Assembly (NCBI RefSeq): GCF_036245865.1
Contig: NZ_BTTW01000002.1
Span: 930,001 to 994,000 of the forward strand
Reading direction: 5' to 3'
Length of the DNA stretch: 64,000 bases
From: Corallococcus caeni
Lineage (GTDB): Bacteria > Myxococcota > Myxococcia > Myxococcales > Myxococcaceae
Shown: positions 7,760 to 14,923 of the stretch, in pieces
How positions within the stretch are numbered: the stretch's first letter is position 1
How the letters are laid out: each line of letters starts with the position of its first letter
The notes under the pieces: model-generated
What the model saw: the letters and a program-made list of their open reading frames with translations, nothing else
The model's database searches: none
Told to the model about the DNA's origin: nothing
Program-made: the position numbers and the translations under genes

Positions 7760-9566
7760 CCGCGCGGCCCTGGCCGGCGCCGTGCTCCTGGGGACCCTGC
7801 TCTGGACGGGCCTGCCCGGTGTGCCCGGCGGGACGGTGGCGTTCGCCACCAGCCCGGCGATGGAGGCGGTCGAGGTGGCGGCGCCAGCGCCGGCGGCGAC
7901 GGCGGCGGTGGCGGTGGAGGAGGCGCGGGAGAAGGCGACCGAAGGCAGCGGCTACCGCGAGGTGACGGAATCGGCGGAGACCTTCCCCGACCACGGCGAC
8001 CTCAAGGCCACGCTGCGCGCCGTCACGCTCGTGCCGAACCGGGGCTACACGCCCCTCCAGGTCACGGTGCACAACACCGGCGGCCAGCCGCGTCCGGTGC
8101 GCCTGTCCATCCACTCGCAGGGGCGCGTCGTGGAGCGCTCGCTGCAACTGGCGCCTCGGGAACGCACCGTCACCTGGCTGCTGCTGCCCGCGGACCTGCA
8201 GTCCGGGACGCTCCAGATGGATTCACCCGGCATGGACACCGCGGCCCATGGCTTCTACCTGGACGGCTACCGGGGCGCGCGCGTGATGGTGCTGGGCGAC
8301 GTGAAGGCCTTCGAGAAGGCGACCGGCTTGAGCCGCACCGCGGAGAACACGGAGCCGCTCGTCGCCACCCGCTTCGTGGAGCCGCGCATCGCGCCCCGGG
8401 AGCTGGCCGCCTACGCGGGCTACGACGCGGTGCTGGTGGCGGTGCCGCCGGACCAGGTGCCCGACGATGTCTGGGCGGTGCTGGAGACCTTCGCCGTGAG
8501 CGGCGGCCGCCTCGTGCTCGACCAGCCCCCCGCGAATCCGCGCCTGCGCTTCCCGCTGCTCCAGGACCCGCGGGCGGAGCTGTCGCCCTATGGCTTCGGC
8601 TTCGTGCGCCAGTTCCGCGAATGCCGGACGCAGACCCCGGGTTGCGGCATCCACCTCTGGGAGGACACGGAGCGCGCGTCCGCCGTCGTGGTGCCCGCGG
8701 GCCCGCCACCCCGGTGGGAGCGCAACGACCTGCTGAGCGACGGGCGGCTGCCGCTGCTCGGAAGCGCCCGCGCGCCCGTGGGCCGTTTCCTGCTGCTCAT
8801 CTTCCTCTTCTCGCTCGCGGTGGGGCCTGGCGGGTGGATGCTCGCCCGGCGCAAGGGGCCGCTCGCGGTGCTCATCGCCGTGCCCACGCTGGCGGCCCTC
8901 ACGTGTCTGGGATTGGTGGCGTGGTCGGTGCTGGTGGACGGCTTCAGCGTGCACGCCGCGCGCTACAGCCTCACGCTGCTGGACCGCGAGCGGTCGCGCG
9001 CGGTGACGGTGGGGCTCAACGCCTGGTACGCCAACCTCGCGGAGGACGGCGTGCGCATGCCCGCCTCCAGCGTGCTGCTGGCCTCGACGGCTCCCGAGGA
9101 TCCGCCGCGCTTGCTGGACTGGACGAACGGGCTGGCCGTGAAGAACAGCTTCCTGCCCTCGCGCAGCTACCGCGAGTGGGGCGAGGTCGCCGTGATTCCC
9201 TCGCGCGCCCGGCTGACGGCGCGCAAGGCGGACGGCGGCGTGCAGGTGCAGAACGCGCTGGGCGCTCCGCTCCAGGGCGGCACGTTGAAGCTGGACGGCC
9301 AGCTCTGGACCCTGCCGGAGCTGGCGGACGGCGCGGAGGGGCTGGCCACGCCACGGGACGGCGAGGACGATTCGCTGGCGGTCTTCCATGACGAGGCGCG
9401 CAGGCGCTTCCCGGGCGCGGTGACCGCCCTGGGAGATGCGCTGGCCGAGGGGACGTTCGTGGCGCGGCTGGGCGGCAGGGGCTTCACGCCCACGGCGGTG
9501 ATGGACGTGGAGCTGGAGGCCGCGCAGCACCTGGTGCGCGGTCAGGTCGAGGAGGCACGACGATGA
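7752..9566 (+). CDS. Exported membrane protein of the MoxR/VWA operon
   Basis: 604 residues from the GTG at 7752, which lies inside the end of moxR (GTGGCTAG); the upstream part of the longer frame is a shadow of moxR. A signal peptide covers about 1-30, followed by an Ala-rich linker. The periplasmic part begins with an Ig-like beta stretch (about 75-155) and continues with a segment (about 165-280) resembling the glutamine-amidotransferase-like fold found with VWA proteins. Two membrane helices lie at about 340-400, and a beta-rich C-terminal domain follows. It overlaps the ABC ATPase start by ATGA. It probably belongs to the membrane complex of this operon; no catalytic site is visible. 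Confidence 0.75.
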   Translation: MASRAALAGAVLLGTLLWTGLPGVPGGTVAFATSPAMEAVEVAAPAPAATAAVAVEEAREKATEGSGYREVTESAETFPDHGDLKATLRAVTLVPNRGYTPLQVTVHNTGGQPRPVRLSIHSQGRVVERSLQLAPRERTVTWLLLPADLQSGTLQMDSPGMDTAAHGFYLDGYRGARVMVLGDVKAFEKATGLSRTAENTEPLVATRFVEPRIAPRELAAYAGYDAVLVAVPPDQVPDDVWAVLETFAVSGGRLVLDQPPANPRLRFPLLQDPRAELSPYGFGFVRQFRECRTQTPGCGIHLWEDTERASAVVVPAGPPPRWERNDLLSDGRLPLLGSARAPVGRFLLLIFLFSLAVGPGGWMLARRKGPLAVLIAVPTLAALTCLGLVAWSVLVDGFSVHAARYSLTLLDRERSRAVTVGLNAWYANLAEDGVRMPASSVLLASTAPEDPPRLLDWTNGLAVKNSFLPSRSYREWGEVAVIPSRARLTARKADGGVQVQNALGAPLQGGTLKLDGQLWTLPELADGAEGLATPRDGEDDSLAVFHDEARRRFPGAVTALGDALAEGTFVARLGGRGFTPTAVMDVELEAAQHLVRGQVEEARR

Positions 9567-10549
9567 GCCTGCTGGAGGTGAAGGGGCTGCGTCGCGACTA
9601 CGGGGCGCTGCGCGCGGTGGACGACGTGTCGTTCTCGCTGGAGGCCGGCGGCATCCTGGGGTTCATCGGGCCCAACGGCGCGGGCAAGAGCACCACGCTG
9701 CGCATCCTGGCCACGCTGGACGTGCCCACCGCGGGCACGGTGCTGCTGGACGGCACGTCGCTGGTGGACGCGCCGGACCGGGCCCGGCCGCTGCTGGGCT
9801 ACATGCCGGACCGCTACGGCACCTACGACGACGTCACCGTGAGGGAGTTCCTGGACTTCTTCGCGCGCGCGTACGGGCTGAAGGGCGCGCAGCGAAAGCA
9901 GCGGGTGGACTCGGTGATGGAGTTCACGGGGCTGGGGCCTCTGGCGGAGAAGCTCACCACGGAGCTGTCCAAGGGCATGCGCCAGCGCGTGGCCCTGGGG
10001 CGCACGCTCCTGCACGACCCGCGGCTGCTGCTCTTGGACGAACCGGCGGACGGGTTGGATCCGCGAGCGCGCATCGAGCTGCGGGAGCTGCTGCGAGCGC
10101 TGGCGGATCAGGGCAAGGCGGTCATCATCTCCAGCCACATCCTCACGGAGCTGGCGGAGATCTGCGACAGCTGCGTCATCATCGAGCAGGGGCGCCTCCT
10201 GGCCCAGGGCAAGGTGGAGGACCTGCTGCGCCAGAGCGCGGGCCCGTCCCGCGTGACGGAGCTGACGGTGCGGCTGGCGGCGGCGGGCGACGAGGGCGAG
10301 GCGCTGTGGGCGCGCACGGAGCGCACGCTGCTGGAGCAGCCGCGCGTGAAGGACGTGACGCGCGAGGGCGGCGCGCTGCGCGTGCGGCTGGAGCTGGAGG
10401 CGGACGCGGGGCCGGCGCAGGCGGAAGCCGCCGCGGCGGTGCTGCTCGCGGCGCTGGTGGCGCAGGGGCTGCCGGTGTGCGCGTTCAGCCCGCGCGAGCG
10501 CAACCTGGAGGACGCGTTCATGACGGTGACGAAGGGGAGGGTGGCGTGA
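9563..10549 (+). CDS. ABC transporter ATP-binding protein
   Basis: 328 residues. Walker A GPNGAGKST is at 36-44, the signature LSKGMRQRV near 136-144, and Walker B LLLLDEPADGLDP near 155-167. The accessory C-terminal domain (about 215-328) resembles that of CcmA/NosF-type exporters. It is coupled by ATGA to the gene before and by GTGA to the permease after, so the three form one translational unit. Being embedded in a MoxR/DUF58/VWA operon suggests an export or gliding-type ABC-2 complex acting with these proteins. The cargo is unknown. Confidence 0.93.
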   Translation: MSLLEVKGLRRDYGALRAVDDVSFSLEAGGILGFIGPNGAGKSTTLRILATLDVPTAGTVLLDGTSLVDAPDRARPLLGYMPDRYGTYDDVTVREFLDFFARAYGLKGAQRKQRVDSVMEFTGLGPLAEKLTTELSKGMRQRVALGRTLLHDPRLLLLDEPADGLDPRARIELRELLRALADQGKAVIISSHILTELAEICDSCVIIEQGRLLAQGKVEDLLRQSAGPSRVTELTVRLAAAGDEGEALWARTERTLLEQPRVKDVTREGGALRVRLELEADAGPAQAEAAAAVLLAALVAQGLPVCAFSPRERNLEDAFMTVTKGRVA

Positions 10550-12069
10550 GCACGCAAGCGAGTCCCGCGTCGGGCGCGGCCGAGTCCGCCCCCTCGCCCG
10601 GTGTCCCCGCCATGACGTCCGACCGCTGGGAGAAGTGGGGCGACCGGCTCAACCCGCTGGTGGTGAAGGAGGTGCGGCAGGGGCTGCGCACGCGCGTGTT
10701 CTGGGTGTGCTTCGGGCTGTTGCTCGCGGCGTGCCTGGTGCTGTCGCTCATCGCGTTCGGCAACACGCACGCCAGCACGTACACGCGCGAGGGGCGCACG
10801 TATTTCTACTCCTTCTTCGTGTGCCTGGCGCTGGTGCACTTCGGCGTCATCCCCTTCAACGCGTACCGCTCCCTGGCGCGCGAGCGCGAGGACGAGACGT
10901 GGTCGCTGCTCTTGCTCACGGGGCTGGGGCCCCGGCGCATCCTGGGCGGGAAGGTGGCGTCGTTCCTGGTGCAGGCGGCGCTGTACGCGTCGGCGGTGGG
11001 GCCGTTCCTGCTGTTCAGCTACTTCCTCAACGGCATCGACCTGCCCACCATCCTGATGGTGCTGCTGATGGGCGGAGCGTGGCTGGTGTTCCTCACGCTC
11101 GTGTCGGTGTGCGCGGCGACGCTGGCGGACAGCCGGATGGGGCGGGCCGCGGTGCGGCTGGGGCTGGTGGGCGTGCTGGTGGTGACGTTCTTCCAGACGC
11201 TGACGTTCACCTTCGTGGTGACGCAGGAGCGCGGCAGCGGGTTCTCGTTCGACCGGGACTTCTTCCTGGGGCTGGGCGCGGCGTTCTGGCTGCTCGTGTC
11301 GGACGGATGGTTGGCGTTCGAGACGGCGGTGTCGCGGCTGTCGCTCGTGACGGAGGACTACACGCGCCATCCCCGGCGGGCGCTGGTGGTGCAGGTGCTC
11401 CTGACGTTCGTGGGGATGACGGCGGTGTGGTGGTTCCTGGACAAGGACGACGACATCCCCGGCGTGATGGGCATCCTCGGCGGACTGCACCTCATCTTCG
11501 CCAGCCTCTTCATGGCGACGGACGTGGACGGGCAGTCGCGGCCCCTGCGCGCGGGCACGCGGGTCTGGTCGCTGTTCAAGCCCGGGGCGCTGCGCGGCTT
11601 CCGCCTGTCGGTGCTGCTGCTGCTGGGCTGGGCGGCCGGGTGCGCGGTGCTGCTGCGGCTGTCGGACGACTCGACGGGTGGCCTGCGGATGGCGATGTCG
11701 ATGGTGTCGCTGGCGCTCTACGGGGTGCTGTACCTGTCGGTGGCGTTGCTGCTGGGGCGGATGCCGCGCTCGGGGCGGTTCGCGTCACCGGTGTCCGTGC
11801 GGTTGCTCTTCATCCTGGCGGGGACGATTGGAGCCGGGGCGCCGCCGCTGCTGGCGGTGTTCCTGGACCTGGAGGGGCGCGATGAGTTGCTCAACCTGCT
11901 CAACCCGGTGCTGGGGACGCTGAACTTCGGCAGGTACGACTACAGCGACCCGAGCGGCCTCAAGATGCCGCCGGAGCTGCTGTTGTGCGTGGCGCTGGCG
12001 GCGCTCCTGGCGGCGTTCGCGGCGGACCGGGTGCTCGCGGAGCGCGAGCGGCGGGCCCATCAGCAGTGA
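10546..12069 (+). CDS. ABC-2 type transporter permease
   Basis: 507 residues if translation begins at the GTG (10546) that overlaps the ATPase stop. An ATG at 10612 (MTSDRWEKWGDRLNPLVVKE) would give 485 residues and begins at the first conserved-looking segment. About ten to twelve hydrophobic helices are spread through the protein; the ABC-2 style NPLVVKEVRQGLRTR precedes the first. It is the membrane partner of the preceding ATPase. Its end overlaps the DUF58 start by GTGA. Confidence 0.88.
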   Translation: MSTQASPASGAAESAPSPGVPAMTSDRWEKWGDRLNPLVVKEVRQGLRTRVFWVCFGLLLAACLVLSLIAFGNTHASTYTREGRTYFYSFFVCLALVHFGVIPFNAYRSLAREREDETWSLLLLTGLGPRRILGGKVASFLVQAALYASAVGPFLLFSYFLNGIDLPTILMVLLMGGAWLVFLTLVSVCAATLADSRMGRAAVRLGLVGVLVVTFFQTLTFTFVVTQERGSGFSFDRDFFLGLGAAFWLLVSDGWLAFETAVSRLSLVTEDYTRHPRRALVVQVLLTFVGMTAVWWFLDKDDDIPGVMGILGGLHLIFASLFMATDVDGQSRPLRAGTRVWSLFKPGALRGFRLSVLLLLGWAAGCAVLLRLSDDSTGGLRMAMSMVSLALYGVLYLSVALLLGRMPRSGRFASPVSVRLLFILAGTIGAGAPPLLAVFLDLEGRDELLNLLNPVLGTLNFGRYDYSDPSGLKMPPELLLCVALAALLAAFAADRVLAERERRAHQQ

Positions 12070-12926
12070 GCGCGAGGCTGGATGAGGCGGAGGTGGCGCG
12101 GCTGTCGCCGGGGTTGACCCTGGCCTTGCCGCGCCTGCCGCAGCGGGGGCGGGTGGGCGAGGTGCGCGCCACGTCCGCGGGCAGCGCGATGGAGCTGCAC
12201 GACTTCCGCGCGTACCAGCCGGGGGATGACCTGCGGCAGCTGGACTGGAACGCGGTGGCGCGCACGGGGGAGCTGGTGTTGCGCGTGCGCCAGGACGAGG
12301 TGTCGCCGCGCGTGGAGGTGCTGCTGGACGGTTCGCGCAGCATGGGGCTGTCGCCACGCAAGGCGGCGGGGGCGCGCGAGGTGGCGCTGTTGACGGTGGA
12401 GGTGGGCGGGCGGCAGGGGCTGACGCCGACGCTGCTGTGGGGCGGGGCGCGGTCGGAGCGGGTGCAGGGGCCGGCGTGCCGCGCGGCGCTGCGGGGCACG
12501 GAGTTCGAGGCGCGGGATGACCTGGCGTCGGCGCTGGGGCGGCTGCCGCCATTGAGGCCGTGTGGCCTGCGGGTGGTGGTGAGCGACTTCCTCTTCGAGA
12601 CGGACCTGGAGGCGATGTGCGCCCGGCTGTCGCGAGGAGCGTCGGCGCTGTTCCTGGTGCAGGTGCTGGACGCGGAGGACCTGGAGCCCACGGGCGGCGA
12701 GGGTGCGCGGTTGGTGGACGCGGAGAGCGGCGTGGCGCTGGAGGAGTTGCTGACGGACGGGGTGCTGGCTGCTTACGCCCGCCGCTTCGCGGAGCACCAG
12801 CGCGCGCTGCGGAGCGCGGCGGTGCGAGCGCGGGGAACGCTGCTCACCGTGAACGCGGCGGAAGGGCTGCGAGCGCAGGTGGCGGGACCGCTGCGCGCGT
12901 TGTTCATCGCGGGAGGCGGGGCGTGA
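12066..12926 (+). CDS. DUF58 protein
   Basis: 286 residues from the GTG at 12066, which overlaps the permease stop. The DUF58 hallmark is at about 46-75 (HDFRAYQPGDDLRQLDWNA), followed by a VWA-like fold whose metal-site motif is DGSRSMG near residue 90. DUF58 proteins occur next to MoxR ATPases and are thought to be their substrates. The last residues (FIAGGGA) and the stop lie at the first boundary of the 89-bp tandem repeat described next. Confidence 0.9.
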   Translation: MSARLDEAEVARLSPGLTLALPRLPQRGRVGEVRATSAGSAMELHDFRAYQPGDDLRQLDWNAVARTGELVLRVRQDEVSPRVEVLLDGSRSMGLSPRKAAGAREVALLTVEVGGRQGLTPTLLWGGARSERVQGPACRAALRGTEFEARDDLASALGRLPPLRPCGLRVVVSDFLFETDLEAMCARLSRGASALFLVQVLDAEDLEPTGGEGARLVDAESGVALEELLTDGVLAAYARRFAEHQRALRSAAVRARGTLLTVNAAEGLRAQVAGPLRALFIAGGGA

Positions 12927-13189
12927 GCGCCGGTGGAAGCCGCGTGGAGCGTGAGGCGCGGAGGCTTGATGGCGGGCGCATTCGCGTGCGGTGCGTCGTG
13001 GGAGGCGGGGCGTGAGCGCCGGTGCAAGCCGCGTGGAGCGTGAGGCGCGGAGGCTTGATGGCGGGCGCATTCGCGTGCGGTGCGTCGTGGGAGGCGGGAC
13101 GTGAGCGTCAGTGCGAGCAGCGTGGAGCGCGAGGCGCGGAGGCTTGGTGGCGGGCGCATTCGCGTGCGGTGCGTCGTGGGAGGCGGGAC
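12923..13189 (+). repeat. Three tandem 89-bp units at a gene junction
   Basis: Units at 12923-13011, 13012-13100 and 13101-13189. The first two are nearly identical and the third has a few substitutions. Each unit ends in GGGAGGCGGG(G/A)C and the next begins GTGAGC, so every boundary rebuilds a Shine-Dalgarno-like GGAGG followed by GTG. The first boundary is the DUF58 stop and the last is the start of the BatA-like gene. Since 89 is not a multiple of 3, each unit shifts frame. The units turned what would be a GTGA overlap into a 263-bp gap. The longer open frames crossing it look like by-products. Confidence 0.85.
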
Positions 13190-14923
13190 GTGAGCTTCGG
13201 GCTTCCCTGGGGCTTGGTGGCGCTGGGCGCGCTGGTGCCGTTGGTCGCGGCGTACTTCCTGCGCCGCCGGCAGAAGCCGGTCGTGGTGAGCGCGCTGTTC
13301 CTGTGGCGCACGCCGCGTCCTCGCGCGGAGGGTGGACCCCGGTGGGAGCGCTTCACTCGCGAGGCGTCGCTGCTGCTGGAGGCGCTCGCCGTGCTCGCCG
13401 CCGCGCTGTACCTGGCGGACGTGCGACTGGGCGAGGCTGCTCGCCGCCGTCACCTCGTGCTCGTCGTGGACGGCAGTCTGTCCATGTCGGCTCGGACTCC
13501 GGATGGCAGGACGGTGCTGGAGCACGTGCGCACCGAAGCCGCGAAGCGCGTGGAGACTGAGCGCGCCACGCACGTCACGGTGCTCGCGAGCGGTGTGTCG
13601 CCCCAGGTCATCGCTGGGCCGGAAGCGGAGGCCTCGCGCGCCCTGGGCGCACTGGAGTCCTTTGAAGCGCGTGGGCCGGACCATGACGTCACGGCTTCGC
13701 TCCTGTGGGCGCAGGAACTGGCCGGACCGGGCAAGCGCGTACACTTCTTCACCGACGCGCCGCCCTCCACGGATGTGGCCGTGCCTCCCTCCGTGCGCTG
13801 GACGGCGCTGGGCCGCTCCCAGGGCAACGTGGCGCTGGTCTCCGCGCAGCGGCGCGACGAAGGGGGCCGGGCCACGGTGACGCTGCGGGTCGCGCGCTTC
13901 GGCGCGGGCCCAGCGGAAGTCGAAGCACGCGTGCGCGCGGCACCTGGACCGGGCGCTCGGGAGGGCACTGAACGCACGGAGCGCATCGCGCTACCGGAGG
14001 ATGGCGCCGCGACGGTGCGCCTCACGTTCCGCGAGGCCGGCGACGTGGAGGTGTCCCTGCCGGACGACGCGCTCCCCGAGGACGGACACGTGCGCCTGCC
14101 CCCGTCCCCCGTGATGCCTGTGGCGGTGGGCCTGACGGAGGGCCTGTCGCCCGCGTCGAAGCAGGCGCTGGAGCGCTTCCTGGCGGTGTCGCCCGACGTG
14201 GCGCATGGCACCCCCGTCCCCGGTGCACCGGTGCTGTCCGTGGGCCCCGCGCGCGCGGAGGCCCGTGTGACGCTGGGCGCGGAAGGGCCGCTGCGAACCT
14301 TCGTGGGGCCGTTCTTCACGGAGAAGGGCAGCACGCTGATGGACGACGTACAGCTCGCGGGCGTGCGGTGGACGGCGGGCGCGAACCCACCGGGCCGCCC
14401 GCTGATGACCGCGGGCGAGGCCGTGCTCGTGTCGGAAGAGGAGGGCGGGCGGCTGCACCTCAACGTGGACCTGGCGCGCTCCAACCTCCAGCGGACCACC
14501 GCCTGGCCCGTTCTTCTGGGCAACGTGGTGCGCGAAGCGCGGCGGCTGCGGGAAGGCTTCCCCCGGAAGCAGCTCAACCTGGGCGAAGCGCTCTCCGTGG
14601 TGACGGAGGCGGGGGCTCGCTACGCGCTGAAGGGGCCCTCGGGCCACAAGCCCGTGTTCGGCGCGGGCGCGCTGAGCCTGCCCGCGCCCACGAGCCCCGG
14701 CCGCTACGTGCTGGAGCGCGACGGCCGTGAAGTGGACTCGCTGGAGGTGCTGGCGCTGGACGCGCGGGAGTCGGACCTGCGCGGCCGGGGCAGCACCGAC
14801 GTGGCCGCGAAAGAGGCGGGCGAGGACTCGGAAGGAAACGGCGGCCATGAGCGCGCCCGCTGGCCGCTTGTGGTGCTGCTGGCCGCGCTGCTGGCGGACT
14901 TCTACGTCACGAGGAAGGCATGA
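13190..14923 (+). CDS. BatA-like VWA membrane protein
   Basis: 577 residues from the GTG at 13190, placed by its upstream GGAGG and by the BatA-type N-terminus (FGLPWGLVALGALVPLVAAYFL). Two N-terminal membrane helices (about 7-24 and 58-78) precede a VWA domain with an intact metal-site DGSLS (94-98). A long beta-rich periplasmic part follows, then a C-terminal membrane helix at about 555-572. Such proteins belong to the BatA/aerotolerance family that accompanies MoxR. It overlaps the next gene by ATGA. A separate open frame into the upstream repeat was rejected. Confidence 0.85.
   Translation: MSFGLPWGLVALGALVPLVAAYFLRRRQKPVVVSALFLWRTPRPRAEGGPRWERFTREASLLLEALAVLAAALYLADVRLGEAARRRHLVLVVDGSLSMSARTPDGRTVLEHVRTEAAKRVETERATHVTVLASGVSPQVIAGPEAEASRALGALESFEARGPDHDVTASLLWAQELAGPGKRVHFFTDAPPSTDVAVPPSVRWTALGRSQGNVALVSAQRRDEGGRATVTLRVARFGAGPAEVEARVRAAPGPGAREGTERTERIALPEDGAATVRLTFREAGDVEVSLPDDALPEDGHVRLPPSPVMPVAVGLTEGLSPASKQALERFLAVSPDVAHGTPVPGAPVLSVGPARAEARVTLGAEGPLRTFVGPFFTEKGSTLMDDVQLAGVRWTAGANPPGRPLMTAGEAVLVSEEEGGRLHLNVDLARSNLQRTTAWPVLLGNVVREARRLREGFPRKQLNLGEALSVVTEAGARYALKGPSGHKPVFGAGALSLPAPTSPGRYVLERDGREVDSLEVLALDARESDLRGRGSTDVAAKEAGEDSEGNGGHERARWPLVVLLAALLADFYVTRKA

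Noticed and set aside
4967-7849. 960-codon minus-strand open frame
   Set aside because: Lies opposite the well-supported plus-strand operon genes; composition is the usual Arg/His/Gly shadow of high-GC coding DNA.
12560-13015. Plus-strand open frame running from DUF58 into the 89-bp repeats
   Set aside because: Wrong frame relative to DUF58, Gly/Arg/Ala noise, stops at a repeat boundary.
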